Assembly (NCBI GenBank): GCA_947650365.1
Contig: OX393551.1
Location: 7,826,042-7,890,041, forward strand
Direction: 5' to 3'
Length of the DNA stretch: 64,000 bases
Source: Chamaelirium japonicum
Lineage: Eukaryota > Streptophyta > Magnoliopsida > Liliales > Melanthiaceae
Shown: in pieces, positions 1 to 11,653 of the stretch
Position numbering within the stretch: position 1 is the stretch's first letter
How the letters are laid out: the number at the start of each line of letters is the position of its first letter
The notes under the pieces: generated by a model
Seen by the model: only the letters and a program-made list of their open reading frames with translations
Database searches by the model: none
Told to the model about the DNA's origin: nothing
Program-made: the position numbers and the translations under genes

Positions 1-2053
1 TTTTTTGAAGTCATATTAAAAATACTCAGCAAAATTTGTCCCTCTTCCTCCAATCCTCCAGGGTCTAGTTATTGGACGATTTTTCGCAAAAATAATGCTT
101 GTTATTTGCATAAAAAGAATATTCAAGACTGATGTTACCGTGAATAACTTGTATGAGACAAGTGAATGAGGTTTCATAACCATCCTTAGTGTGGATTACT
201 TGGATGATATACGCACTCTTCATTTTTTGTGTTTAGATTTATACCGTTTTCCAGAATTACTATAATCCATTAGATGTAAAAGTGTCATGCTATTAGAGCG
301 AGGTTTCTTTAAAGTCCCGGTTTGGTTGCAAAGTCCTATTTTCTGTACAGAGGCTAACAAATACTGTTTCAATAATGACAGCAATTGGAGTCAAAGTAGG
401 GATGAAATAAACAAAAAATCTTCACATTGCAGTAGTAATTGATACTTGTGCCTGATTGCTGGTTGACATCCAATAACTGGAACCACTCTAATTCTAATAC
501 AATATTTATCTTGTTCTCTCATAAATCCTTTCTCTTTCTATTCACACCAACCGAAAGGTATGGATGATTAATCCCCTTCTCTTCCTTTTCTCAAGGCATG
601 AAACTAAACTGTCAAAAGGCTACTAATGGACATAGGATGACTAAAAAATGATCTGTATGTAAGCCATTCATTCAACAACGAACAACAATTCTTTTTTTGT
701 CAACCTACCTTCTTTTGTAGTTTTGTTGAATTTTTTGCTTGCCCACAATAAAGTAAGCCTTATCCCTCCAATAAGCTGGCAGACATGCTCCCATGAATCA
801 TGCTTATATTCCTGGTTTATGCTGGACTGCCCATGCTGTATTTTTTTGTCATTTTATGAAAAATCAGATTTCCTCCTCATATCGTGTTGATATTATTTTA
901 CTATGCACTTGTTAAACCCATAGAAGACTTATTCTGGACCTTTACGTCTTGGTGTTTAGCATTATTATTGGGTGTTGATGTGAGTATCTAATTAATCATG
1001 CTTGTGGTTGCAAAGTTACAATACTTGTTGCTATACAACTGGCTCCTACAATATCATGCTTTTTTATCAAATTTATTGTTATTCTCACTAATTAAGATCT
1101 TTTGTCTTCTCAAATGAAGATGTCTAATTTATAGTCATTTCCCATGGTGATGGTGGTTACATTTTTTTTTTCCTTTATACAGTCTGAGCTCGGAATTCCC
1201 ATATATCAGTTCTTACATCGTCTGTGTGAAGATTGGTTTTATTGAACTTCTACAATTTTTAACTCTCATTTGCAGGTGGTTGGTGAAAATCAGTCATTGT
1301 CTTGAAAACGAGTGGTTGCTGCATTTGACACTTGCTCTCAGGATCTTTAGAAATTAAATTATAGTGGTGTATTGTATAGAGAAATTGTACATGAAAATTT
1401 GAACTTAAATAGTACATGGGTTGTGAATCTTTTCTTTATTTTCTCTCTTCTTTTAATAATATGTGAAGCACAACATCTATGGTTTGATTGTGTTTGTTAT
1501 ATATAATAAAACATGTTGAAAGGAAGTGTTTATGAAAACCTTACTCTGATGATAGGGCAAAGTGAACATAATGCAGTAGATTGTCAATCTAGGATGATTG
1601 CATTCTCTTATTTAGAAGCCAGATTACTCTTCTCCAAAATCATTTAATGTACATCAGATGTAACCTTCCACAAGTTATCTTCTTAAATATGGAAAATAGT
1701 TTGGGATACGTTGACCCTTCGATATATCTTGAAGACAGTTTATTTTCAAAAACTGCAAAAACTGTTCAGCTGTTGCAGAGATGGTTGGGCACATCTTAAG
1801 GCATCTAAAAATTAAAATATAGACCATCGTTTTTTTCCTTTGATTTTTATTGTTAGACCATAAGAAATAATTTCGTTCTTAATTTCTTGTGAAACGCCTG
1901 GTTAGGAATTTCTGAAACTTAAATTACGCAAATCAAGGAAGTTTCATATGTATTAACCATAATCCCCCGTTGATCACTTTATCTGCATTAAGCATCATGT
2001 AGGCACTATATATATTATTGTTGATGTAGTCAAAGTTTGATTGAGATCTATAT
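1..2053. other. AT-rich non-coding DNA upstream of recognised CCCH exons
   Basis: No exon, RNA gene or repeat could be recognised on either strand. Long AT-rich stretches without sustained open frames are seen. Because the exon at about 3367 encodes the fourth of the usual five zinc fingers of this family, this stretch is probably intron of the same gene, with the earlier exons left of the window. A short conserved exon could have been missed. Confidence 0.5.
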
Positions 2054-3046
2054 GGGTCCGTTCATTTGGTGAATTAAATGGGTTGGACATTGATTTACTT
2101 GGGAAATTTTACTTTGTCACCTGTTCTTTTACCTAATGTCCTAGATAAACCAATTTCTAAGATTCCCTTTTCTCCTACTTTGGTGGTACATTGGTGTCCC
2201 ACTAATTTTGATCAAACATTGTTTGCTTATTGGTGATGACTGGTGGGACATTATTTTCCACTGGGACAATCCCAACAAAATTGGACATGCTAACTTCAGA
2301 AAAAGAAAAGGTCGCAAATGCTCGATCTTACAAATGTATCTTGAAGATTTAATTTACCGCGATCCATCACGATCACAATCGTCTATTGCACCCAGTTTGA
2401 TCGGGGAATCACATTCATCCCCACTAGAATGCAAATAGAATGTTGTGATTGGATGCCACGACATTCTGTTGCAATGAAGAGAAAGTATCCTATCCCGACC
2501 GTTGATTCACAATCATTCTGGATGCCACGACATTCTGTCTCGATCACGAAGAGAAGACATCCCAGCCATACCAGTGATTCGCAATCATTTTGTCGCGATA
2601 ACAATCGTCCGTTACAGTCAGCCAGACCGGTGATTCATAATCAGCCTGCCATCGGTCGCCGATGTGCATCATAGTCGCACGATGATTGTGTTGTCGGTTG
2701 GACTTTGGAGTGTGACTCACTTGTGGGTCACCCACCTATCTTTCATGACAATGATAATAAGATCAGCATGTAAAATTGCCACATACAAAAAAAAAAATTA
2801 CATGTAAAAATTGCCCCATAAAAAGAAAAGAGAAACACTTACCCGAATAAAATAGGTTTCTAGCTCATTTAAGTCCAATGTAGAAAAGAACAGAGGAAAT
2901 GAATGCCACATAAAATTTAGTTGGATTTTCCCAATAGAAAAGACCATGGGACATTTAATTTCCTGCGACATCATTGCCCTTGCCCATGAATGTCTCAAGC
3001 TAATGAATTTCCCATCCCATTTATGTCTTGCCGAAAGAACGGACCC
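2054..3046. mobile_element. Non-autonomous TIR DNA transposon, about 1 kb
   Basis: The left end begins GGGTCCGTTCATTTGG and the reverse complement of the right end begins GGGTCCGTTCTTTCGG. Similarity between the arms continues patchily inward for about 250 bp. The 3 bp TAT lies directly outside both ends (2051-2053 and 3047-3049). A GGGTCCGTT end with a 3 bp target duplication resembles PIF/Harbinger (Tourist-like) elements, although TAT differs from their usual TAA/TTA. No transposase frame is present. The centre holds two tandem 69 bp units (2451-2519, 2520-2588). Confidence 0.65.
2451..2588. repeat. Two-copy 69 bp tandem repeat inside the TIR element
   Basis: Both units start with ggatgccacgacattctgt and end with a gattc-caatcatt motif; the second starts 69 bp after the first. 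The copies are diverged in the middle. Confidence 0.7.
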
Positions 3047-3366
3047 TATAAGTGAAATCTGAGAATTAGTTTTACATTTGGCTGGTAAGTCGACAGCATT
3101 CACTCTAATCCATGTGCATTGGGTAGAATCCACGCATATGCATAAGAGAAAGTTATTTAGACAGACAGATCTGGAGATAGCCTTTTGCATCTGTCAATTC
3201 TAAAAAATTATGCTGTCATTGACCACTTGAACTCATGAAAGACTAACTTGTGACTCAAGAAAGAGAAGAATTTTCTACATTACGTTTTTTTAAACATTTC
3301 AAACATAGCCCAAAGAAAGCTATTTAACGTTACCAGTTTGATCAAGATTTGGGTAACTCCCTGCAG

Positions 3367-6300
3367 GGACAGTTAGGGTCTGCCTCATCACCTGGAAGTC
3401 CACAACAAACCCCGGGGAGTACTCAATTTTATGGAACTTCGCGTCAAAGTGAAACAAGTGCTGGGGTACAAGGCTCATTTTCTTCTTATCGATCTACTTC
3501 TATTCCGGTGGGTCAGTATGCGCTGCAGAGGGAGAACGTATTCCCAGAGAGGCCTGACCAGCCCGAATGCCAATTCTACATGAAGACTGGAGATTGTAAG
3601 TTTGGTGCAGTTTGCAGGTTTCATCATCCTAGGGAGCGACTGATTCCTGCTCCAAACTGTGTGTTGAGTCCTTTGGGCCTTCCATTGCGTCCAGTAAGTT
3701 ACACTGTCACCCTTTACACTTCTTTGGTGGCTCATTTATGACCTGAGCTCATTCAGTACTTGCTGAGCTACATTATATATTTATGCCAAATTCTTGCCTA
3801 CTTCTGTGAGAACTAATGATATGCTGTGGTGGTTTTTTTTGTTATGTGAGCCAAACTTTTAGCATGTTCCATCGGCCTTGATTGTATGCAATTTGATTCT
3901 GTATTTGCGCTAGATCTGCTTTTCCATGAGTATGCAGGGTGTAGTTTACTAATCTGTGCGTCTGACATAAATAAATTTATGGATTTAGTTTCTTTGATGT
4001 GATTTTAGTTGGGTGTAGGGTTTATTTACAGAAACTACGGAATATTTGCAAGTTTAACTTGTGAAAGACTTTTTCTTCTTTAAACTTCTTTCACTAAGAT
4101 TTTGGAGACTTGTTATTCCGGCAGTGTAGCTGACGTTGGTTAGTATCTTTCAGCATTTCTTGGGAGTACTTGCAACTTAATATACATATCAAATTCTCTT
4201 TTGGTTAACATCTATGTTATGTGCTTTGTATGAAAATATGTGCTCACAAAGTGTGAAGCTTTGGGTTTAATAGAACATATAAAATCAGATGGGAATCATG
4301 GGATACAAGAGGAATTATGAATCAATGATCTTCATCATTTAGAGGAATGGTTTTTGATAACACCCATTCTAAAATATAGAAGTAAACAAGGAATTTCTTG
4401 ATCAAGATTTATTTCTTTGAAGGAGAACTTTTATAGGATTCTTATTCTTTTGAAAGTTGGATTTGCAGAACCACTCATTACAAAAAGGATTCTTAAGGAA
4501 TTGTATTTCCTAGCATGCCGACCTTTAATATGTTCTTGTTAATGTTTCCCACACACGACCTCATGTTTTTAAAGCAATTTAAAGTGTGTATAGTATTGGA
4601 TAACTAGTAGTGTCATACTGCCATAGCTCTAGAATTAATCAATTCAATTTTCTTTAATAATTAAGTTATGTATCACATTCTTAATAAAATTTTGTGCAAT
4701 CTATTCAGGTTGGCCTCGTAGGAGAAGAAAAAACGCACATGGAACAAACTGTTCCATTGGTGTCCCAAGACTGACACCCTGTAGAAGGTTCTTAGGTTTG
4801 GTTGTTACATTCATTGTAGTTGATTTCTTAGTCTAGTAAATAAACAAATTGGGCTCTTGTTATGGGCATATTTTTGTAATGGACCCATGTTTTTCTGCCT
4901 TCTAAGAAGAGGAACTGTTGGTGCAAGTCGCACCCCAACTGATAGTTGGAAATTTAAGACTCGTGTAGAGATAATAATGCAACTCACATGTAGAAAGAAG
5001 AAAGGGAGAAGGGAAAGAAACAATCATGATTGCTATTTTGTAGAAATTTTTGGACCTATCAGGAGCATATTGACTTCTAAATTACTTCGAGTGGGGCCTT
5101 TGACCTTTCCTAGGTAACATGGCCTTGGCCTTCCCCCCCCCCCCCCCCCCCCCCCCAAGTTCTGGGCCCAGTATTTGGTCCCCATTGTGAGTCCCAATCG
5201 ACATCCTTCAAGGCTTCTAGAAGCATTGGACCCTCTTATCCAATTGGCTTCTAGAATAACTGCTGAAGTGGACCCTCTTTGGATGAGGACAACTGGCCAA
5301 TCCCTTGTGGTGGTTAGTTTACGTTGTGAGGGTTGTATTTTTCAGGAATCCCAATCCTATAGGGATGAGAATACCCATTTAGTTAAAGTATCTCCTAGGG
5401 TTTCTAGGCCTTCTGGGAGGGGCTCCAGGAGGGCGGTGTTTCCTAGGCAGATGCCCAGGTGAGTGAGTGGCCAAACGCTTTGACGACATGCGTCTTCTAG
5501 GTGCTCCCTTGTTAAGTCTGGTATGTAGGCCATTAGGGCCAGGTTCACTAATATATAGGCCCCTTTAAAATAAAAGTGGGGGAGGGGGTTTCTCTGTATT
5601 GAGTCTCTTCTCTCTCGAGTTCCCATTCCTTCTAGTTTGTGAGGTGATCTATTTTTCGGTTCGTTGACTAACAACTAGCGGTGGTGGAGCGATTAATGAC
5701 CAACGACAGTGATTCATCTCTGCCTCTCTGTCTCGATTCTCTCCTCTTTCGCGCTTCTCTTGTTTAGTTTTGGGGCTACTTGAGGTAGCATTTTTTGAAC
5801 ACGATCCTTGGTATCCATCTCCTGTTATTGTTTTTATGTTGAAGATGAAAAGTTTTTGTGTTGCGGATGGAAAGGAACCATCTTCAATGGTGGTAGTACT
5901 CACCACATGGGGTGGCCTCCTCTTCACTTTCTTATGCGGAAGTTTTTGTTGTGAAAAATTTATACCATGCATAATATATGTAAATAAATAAGTCAACCTA
6001 TGTGCCGCTTCGCATAGACAGGGCAAAACGCCTAGACGTCGCCAAACTCTTTGAGTACACTGGAGAATACTAGCGATGATTAAATACCTAGAAGTAGGGC
6101 AACCTAATAGAGGATTCTAGGATGCTATGCAATGCGGAAATAATGAAGATATGCAAATATGAATTAAATCATAGCAAGCATAACTATTGACCTCTAATCT
6201 ATACATGATGATACATACATGACAAACTTCAAATTAATCCTAAGAGCTAATTCTAACAGCCTATGCACCTATATGATAATTCAACAATAATTATTTACTG

Positions 6301-7381
6301 AAATTAACAATGATTTGGAAATGGAATTATAAAATCCAATATGATATTAAAAAAAAAGTCTCAATTGGTCAAATAGTGATCAATAGAGTTTATAAAACTC
6401 TCCTTTGGAAGGCACAAATAGCCACCAACGGGTTCTTGTCCTGGCGGTACTTACTCTCTCTTCCATTTGGAGAGGCTTCAACTCCCGGTATGGACACCGT
6501 GGAGTGAACTTTCCCTCGAGGCCATTGTGTCTTGTTTGTGCGTGCGAATTCAGGCAGTCGATGTCTTGTTCATAGGATTATGGAATTAATAAATAGCAGC
6601 TGCTGCATCCCCCCGTTTCGATCTCCGGACCTCATTGAGCCATTGCTCTAGCGCCTTGTCGTCTGACTGCCTGGCCGGTCTAGCCAAAAAAAGAGGCTCA
6701 AATAGCCAATAATAATTTCTTCCTTAGCAACATATATATGAAACAAGTGTTACTAGTACAACCCTTCCTTGCACAGGACAAACCTTTGGGGTTTTGTCCT
6801 GTAATTCTATTATGTTGCAATAATTCCTGTGCAATTTTTACTATGTTGCATATCTGGTGCTTTGCAGAATTGGCATCAATTTTCTGGCGATTTCTATTAT
6901 GTTGCATAATTCTTAAAAAAACACATAATTTCTCCCTTGGGTGCATTATATCTTCGTAGCGTAATTACCTCTAGAAAATAATTTGTATTTAGGAGGTAAT
7001 TTTACAGTTAGACACTGGTTATTTAAAATTTTCCTTCCTGCCATCTAACAGGGGGAGCCCTTGTGCATTTTTTATTCTCGTTACGGCATCTGCAAATTCG
7101 GACCAAATTGCAAATTTGACCATCCCATGGGAGCTCCGATGGGGATTTTTGCATACAATCTTTCAACATCCTCTTCAGCTGATGCCCCTGTAGTTCGCCG
7201 CTTACTGGGGTCCTCTTCGGGACCTCCTGGATTAACATTATCATCAGAAGGATCCTCTGAGGTTGTCTCTGGAAAATCCCGACGACTTCAACTGTCAGAG
7301 TCAGCCGATGAGAATATCGAGGCAGAGGGACCTTCGCATGCTGCAACAAGCATTGGGCCTAAAGCTGCTTCTTTCTCGTAA
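3367..7381 (+). CDS. CCCH zinc-finger protein, ZFN type (3' exons only)
   Basis: Two exons are supported: about 3367-3693 and 7052-7381. The first ends at a GTAAGT donor right after the codons for LPLRP; the second follows a pyrimidine-rich tract ending CAG and opens with GEPLC. Together they encode two zinc fingers of the form C-x8-C-x5-C-x3-H ([20 protein letters not shown] and [20 protein letters not shown]), then a serine-rich tail ending at a TAA at 7379. The linker [10 protein letters not shown] and the [10 protein letters not shown] segment are typical of plant ZFN-like proteins, which have five such fingers and bind nucleic acid; these are probably fingers four and five. The start of the first exon is uncertain: an acceptor at 3366 gives GQLGS in phase 0, and another at 3333 is also open. 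Upstream exons were not found, so the gene is partial. Confidence 0.85.
5133..5156. repeat. Poly-C homopolymer (24 C)
   Basis: An uninterrupted run of 24 C on the plus strand inside the CCCH intron. The exact length may be affected by sequencing. Confidence 0.9.
6425..6698 (+). mobile_element. SINE-like element, family A, copy 1
   Basis: The sequence is flanked by a perfect 10 bp duplication, CAAATAGCCA, at 6415-6424 and 6699-6708. The 5' part looks tRNA-derived: a possible A box in tgtcctggcggta and a B-box-like ttcaactccc. The distal part, read on the minus strand, also looks like a tRNA head (ggctcaatgagg followed by gagatcgaaac). A short A-run precedes the right duplication. A second copy of the family occurs at about 22865-23440. 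Confidence 0.65.
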
Positions 7382-7597
7382 AATGCTGCTGCGAGGTAAA
7401 AGAATTCTTCTGTAAATTGAGTTCCGGTGCTGGGGATGTACAGTTTTTCATTATGAGCTCTGAATTTCAAGTCCCCATGTTGTTTTCCAAGGGAGAAGAA
7501 AGAGGAAAACGATCTTTTCCTAAAGCTCGTCTGCCTCCTTACTCAAAACTCTCGTCTCTCCAGATTTTATGAGTATCTGAAACCTGTTCTTGTTCTA

Positions 7598-7600
<3 letters not shown>

Positions 7601-7634
<34 letters not shown>
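7601..7634. repeat. (CT)n microsatellite in the CCCH 3' flank
   Basis: A perfect CT dinucleotide run of about 34 bp lies 220 bp after the CCCH stop codon, probably in or near the 3' UTR. Confidence 0.9.
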
Positions 7635-7640
<6 letters not shown>

Positions 7641-9251
7641 TCCATGTCTTTGGATGATTCGGCATAGGCCTTTGAGATTAAAAAAAAAACTTTTATTGTG
7701 CAAATCAAAATGCGAAGTAACTCAAGCTGGTTCCATTTCCTAACCTCAGGAAAGTGTCTTTGTATGATTTTTATGTATGCATGAGAAAGTGAGAACTGGG
7801 GGGGCATTCATCAACAAGAAACTGTCTTGAAGTTTGGCAGGGTGAGGGTAGAAAGCAACTGGAAAATCAAGCAAGTTCTCTGAAAACTGTTGCCATCTAC
7901 CAATAGATAGCCTTGTATAATTCATTAACTTCTACGTGGGTAATTCCATATTAGTAGAGCACCCTGATGTGTGATCGCTGTGTTCTTCACCGTAAGAGAG
8001 AGAGAGAGAGACCATTATGAGGATGCAGAATTTTTTTTTGGGGTACATAGTGGGTGTCCTAGCTGGACCCAAAAGGCACGACACAGGCGCTTTGCTACAT
8101 AGCTGTTGTAGAAAGGCCCATCTGGCCCACAGAAGTTGCTACATCACGAGCAGAAGCGCCACCTAGCAGGGGAAGGGCTCATCTGATTCAGAAAGTCATC
8201 GCACGAGACGAGTGGAAGCGCCACATCGATCATGGGAAGGGCCCAACTGGCCCTTTGACAATGTATTGCCTGCACACATGAGCGGGACTACCATATCGAG
8301 CAGAGAACGGGTATCAAACCTGGGATAATGCTCACAAGGAACGGTACTGAAAGGGATCTGAGCTTTTCAGCATATTCAAGCATGAACTGAAACAGTTACA
8401 TCAAGTTTACCAAAAAAAAAAACAGTTACATCAAGAGTGACCTAATGTGGTACCACTGTGGAAATGAGTTTTTAAGTTGGTTAATCTTATAAAACTCTAA
8501 AAAATGTCAAATGACTGGAGGAGAAGAATTGTTACGTTACAAATACTAGTGCAGTGGCACGTGGCAATTTTTTGATGTCGATAAGTATTAAAGATAATTG
8601 AAAATAATGAGTAGAAGAAAACAAATTTATTGTTGTCTATTTTTTCTTTTTTTTTTGAGACCTCTCAAGGTGAGGGGGGTTTGGCATACACCCCAACCAA
8701 TTTATTAACTACACTCTTAAGAAAAAGATTAGAGATGATTACACATTACACGGAGGTTACCCAAGAGGTCAGTGGGCTCTCGGGTAGAAAAGTCATTTCA
8801 ATTACTCGAGGGACTTATAGAAAGACATCAAGTGTGAGATTCATTGTGATTGGTTGAATATCAAAATTGTGTTGCTGATTCGTGGTTTCATAATTTGCTA
8901 TGGAAAGTTGATCATGCTCACAAAATCACTATGGAAAGTTGATAATTTGCTGATTTTTTGTGAGGATGATCAATATGGAAAGTTGATCATGCTCACAAAA
9001 AATCAATAAATTCTAAAACTTCTAAGGACGCTAAATGTTAAAAGCTTTTCTTAACCGTCTATTTGAACCGTTAATTCGAATAGCACATTTGATGCCGTTA
9101 TAAGTTTCAGAATTTGTTGATTTTTTGTGAGAATGATCAACTTGCCATATCGATCATCCTCACAAACAATTAACAAATTCGAAAATCTCTATCCACCGAT
9201 TGAATCGAGTTGTAAACGGGTTGTAAATTTACCTCTCATTTTGGGTTGTCA

Positions 9252-9255
<4 letters not shown>
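7635..9255. other. Intergenic DNA with short hairpins
   Basis: No gene is seen. Two long imperfect hairpins lie at about 8951-9005 (23 bp arms, one mismatch, about 9 bp loop) and 9111-9180. They share the arm core tgattttttgtgag followed by atgatc, so they look like relics of one foldback element. A stretch at about 8060-8350 contains a possible antisense pol III B box (gggtatcaaacctgg) but no target duplication was found. Confidence 0.5.

Positions 9256-9337
<82 letters not shown>
9256..9337. repeat. (AT)n microsatellite, 82 bp
   Basis: An uninterrupted AT dinucleotide run. Frames reading IYIY through it on either strand are artefacts. Confidence 0.95.
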
Positions 9338-9341
<4 letters not shown>

Positions 9342-9480
9342 ATGGAAAATGATAATTACACTCACTAGATTGTTCATTAGAAAATTCATTAGTACTGTAT
9401 ATTAGACTCTGGACGAGTGAATCACACTCACTAGATTGTTCGCTTCTTCGGTTGACTGTGATGTCATTTGAGCCAAGTGG

Positions 9481-9808
9481 TGTGATGACCAAGATCCAAT
9501 AGGCCAAGAGTCAAGAGTCAAGACTCCTGAGGCTGGGATGCCAAGATGGATGAGGTGAGGTGTACAAGGCCACGAGTTAGCCTCACATCGCCTGGAGAGA
9601 AGGAGATCCTGAGCTACTTATATAATTTTTCCTCCCAAACATAAAAGACGCGTTTTAAAACCGTGCGCCACTACGGATTTCGTAAGAACTCTGTAGTTAA
9701 GCATGCTCAGGCGAGAGCAGTACTAGGATGGGTGACCTCCCTGGGAAGTTCTCGTGCAGGCACGGGTAAAGCGGACAAAAATCTTGTGTGTTTGGGGCGG
9801 ATGTTACA
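9481..9808 (+). repeat. 5' LTR of Cassandra
   Basis: The LTR is 328 bp, TGTGA...TTACA, with a 5S-like segment near its 3' half and the shared motif ctacttatataatttt upstream of it. Confidence 0.93.
9662..9766 (+). other. 5S rRNA-derived segment in 5' LTR
   Basis: The stretch follows plant 5S rRNA through the internal pol III promoter region: gtagttaagcatgctcaggc, then agtactaggatgggtgacc, then the conserved ctcccTGGGAAGTtctcgtg. The 5' third of 5S rRNA is poorly matched. It is part of the LTR and not a functional 5S gene, but the promoter boxes could recruit pol III. Confidence 0.9.
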
Positions 9809-9811
9809 AAA

Positions 9812-9823
9812 TGGTATCAGAGC
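9812..9823 (+). other. Cassandra primer-binding site
   Basis: TGGTATCAGAGC lies three bases after the 5' LTR. It matches the initiator methionine tRNA 3' end complement used by many plant LTR elements. Confidence 0.9.
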
Positions 9824-9894
9824 CGATTCTCCTCGGGATGGGGGGGGGGGGGTCTAACCCTACACGAGGATGTGTAGCCCTAAGGGGGGTGGAT

Positions 9895-10220
9895 TGTGAC
9901 GACCAAGATCCAATAAGCCAAGAGCCAAGACTCCTGAGGCTGGGATGCCAAGATAGATGAGGTGAGGTGAGGTGTACAAGGCCACGAGTTAGCCCCATAT
10001 CGCCTGGAGAGAAGGAGATCCTGAGCTACTTATATAATTTTCCCTCCCAAATATAAAAGACGCGTTTTAAAACCGTGTGTCGCTACGGATTTCGTAAGAA
10101 CTCCGTAGTTGAGCATGCTTGGGCGAGAGTAGTACTAGGATGGGTGACCTCCCTGAGAAGTTCTCATGCGGGCACGGGCAAAGCGGACAAAAATCTTGTG
10201 TGTTTGGGGCGGATATTACA
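9895..10220 (+). repeat. 3' LTR of Cassandra
   Basis: The LTR is 326 bp, similar throughout to 9481-9808, and directly preceded by a purine tract (aaggggggtggat). Its 5S-like segment at about 10075-10180 keeps tagtactaggatgggtgacc. Confidence 0.93.
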
Positions 10221-10439
10221 AGTGGCGTGCATCAAGCTCATCCGCGCATTGCCCGGGCTTCTTACTAGAATATATATACAACACAATTTTTCAAGGGGTA
10301 GCTCGTAATTCATACATTCAATATATCTTAAATAACCCTATGTAGGGCAACCCATTAAACCCATATTTTTCTTAAGGCATCCCTAATATGGGGACTTTCA
10401 TAAAATCTCAATTTTACTCTTCTCTTCCCCTTCCTCTTT

Positions 10440-10905
10440 CGCCACCATTGTCAGCACGTGCATGCCGCTGCCTACCCTACCTTTCTTCTCCTCATCCCTC
10501 CTCCTTCCTCCCTATCTTCTCATTCTCTTCCACCACCATTGCTGGCACGTGCATGCTGCCGACCGTCCCATCTTCCTCCTCCTCTTTGCCTCCTCATTCT
10601 TCTCTACCACCATTGTTGCCTCGTGCATGCTGTCATCCGCCCCACCTTCCTCCTCCTCCTCCTCCCTGTCTCCTTATTCTCTTTTGCCACCATTGCCGTC
10701 CTGTGCATGCTGCTGCCCACCCCGCTTTCCTTCTCCTCGTCCTTCCTCCTCCTTGTCTCCTCATTCTCTTTCGTCACCATTGATGGTCCGTGCTTGCTGT
10801 CGTCTTCCCCACCTTCCTCCTCTTCCCTTCTCATTCTCTTCCGCCATCATTGTCGTCCCGTGCATGCTGTCGCCCCTTCTCCTCGTCCCTCCTCTTCTTC
10901 CTACT
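10440..10905. repeat. Pyrimidine-rich minisatellite, about six units of about 80 bp
   Basis: The motif caccattg, a variable hexamer, then cgtgcatgctg recurs at about 10444, 10533, 10608, 10689, 10776 and 10843. CCT/CTC-rich spacers separate the copies. The open frames rich in S, P and L that cross it are by-products of the composition. Confidence 0.85.
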
Positions 10906-10944
10906 TCATCTATAATAGTGGCTTGATCATTGTAGGACGAGTCT

Positions 10945-11170
10945 CTTTGCATCTCATTCAGTCATTATCGGCAGAGTGCTCCTACAAATCATTCAGTCGT
11001 TGGAGGCTGAGTGATAAATGGTTGCCTAATGCATAATATTCAGCCATCGGAGGCAGAGCACCTCTACACCGCATCAGTTAGTGGAGGCTAAGTGCTCATA
11101 TAGTCTATTCGGCCAGTTGTGGCTGAGTGCTCCTACAATCCATTTGCCCATTGGAGACTGAGTGATCGAC
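10945..11170. repeat. Degenerate short tandem repeats upstream of FHA2
   Basis: Variants of tcattcagtcgttggaggc followed by tgagtgctcctacaa recur about six times with a period of roughly 35-50 bp. Confidence 0.7.
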
Positions 11171-11653
11171 GATAGATGAGTGACACTACATTGCACTCGG
11201 TTTTCTCAGGCCGAATGGGTTGTAGTATCACTCGGCTTGAATAGCCAAATGTAGGAGGAAGAAGAAGGGGAGGATGAAGGGGGAGGAGGATGGAGAAGGA
11301 GAGGAAGGATGAAGAAAAAGGAAGAGGATGAGGGGAAGGAGGAAGTGGTGGCAGCGGTGGGTTGGATGGGATTGAGAGCATCAGATGGGATCGACAGTAT
11401 CGGATGCACGACGAGTTGCACGGGATTGGCGGCATGCATGGGCACGAACAAGCTGGGGAGGATGGGAAGAAGAAGGTGTGAGTTGCCTACATAGTCGCCT
11501 TAGTCGCGAGCTGCCCCTAGCAAATGACAGTGAGTTATAGGGTTGCTGTAAGTCGAGACATGGCTTTATGAAAGACTGTGCTGTCGCCTGTATATAGCCG
11601 CTGCCCAACCGCAGCTGCTGTTGGGGCTCGGGGATCTCTCCCGGGGACCGGTC

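Larger units (their letters stand above)
3694..7051 (+). other. 3.36 kb intron of the CCCH gene
   Basis: The intron is bounded by a GTAAGT donor and a pyrimidine-rich CAG acceptor. It contains a run of 24 C (5133-5156), an LTR-like promoter-rich stretch at about 5160-5700 that I could not delimit, and a SINE-like insertion at 6425-6698. No sustained coding frame belongs to a recognisable protein. Confidence 0.75.
9481..10220 (+). mobile_element. Cassandra TRIM retrotransposon, complete
   Basis: Two LTRs (9481-9808 and 9895-10220) start TGTGA and end TTACA. A perfect 5 bp target duplication AGTGG flanks the unit (9476-9480 and 10221-10225). Only 86 bp separate the LTRs. They hold a primer-binding site TGGTATCAGAGC (9812-9823), complementary to the 3' end of initiator methionine tRNA, a G-run, and a purine tract just before the 3' LTR. 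Each LTR carries a 5S rRNA-derived segment. LTRs with 5S sequence and no coding region define Cassandra, a non-autonomous family that depends on proteins of other elements. Several differences between the LTRs show it is not recent. Confidence 0.95.

Noticed and set aside
9127..9507. Frames reading IYIYIY on both strands
   Set aside because: They are translations of the AT microsatellite.
9662..10180. Two 5S rRNA genes
   Set aside because: Both lie at the same place within LTRs of a Cassandra element that has a primer-binding site and target duplication, and the 5' third of 5S rRNA is not matched.
10388..11036. S/P/L-rich frames of up to 192 codons
   Set aside because: They follow the period of a pyrimidine-rich minisatellite and occur in overlapping frames.
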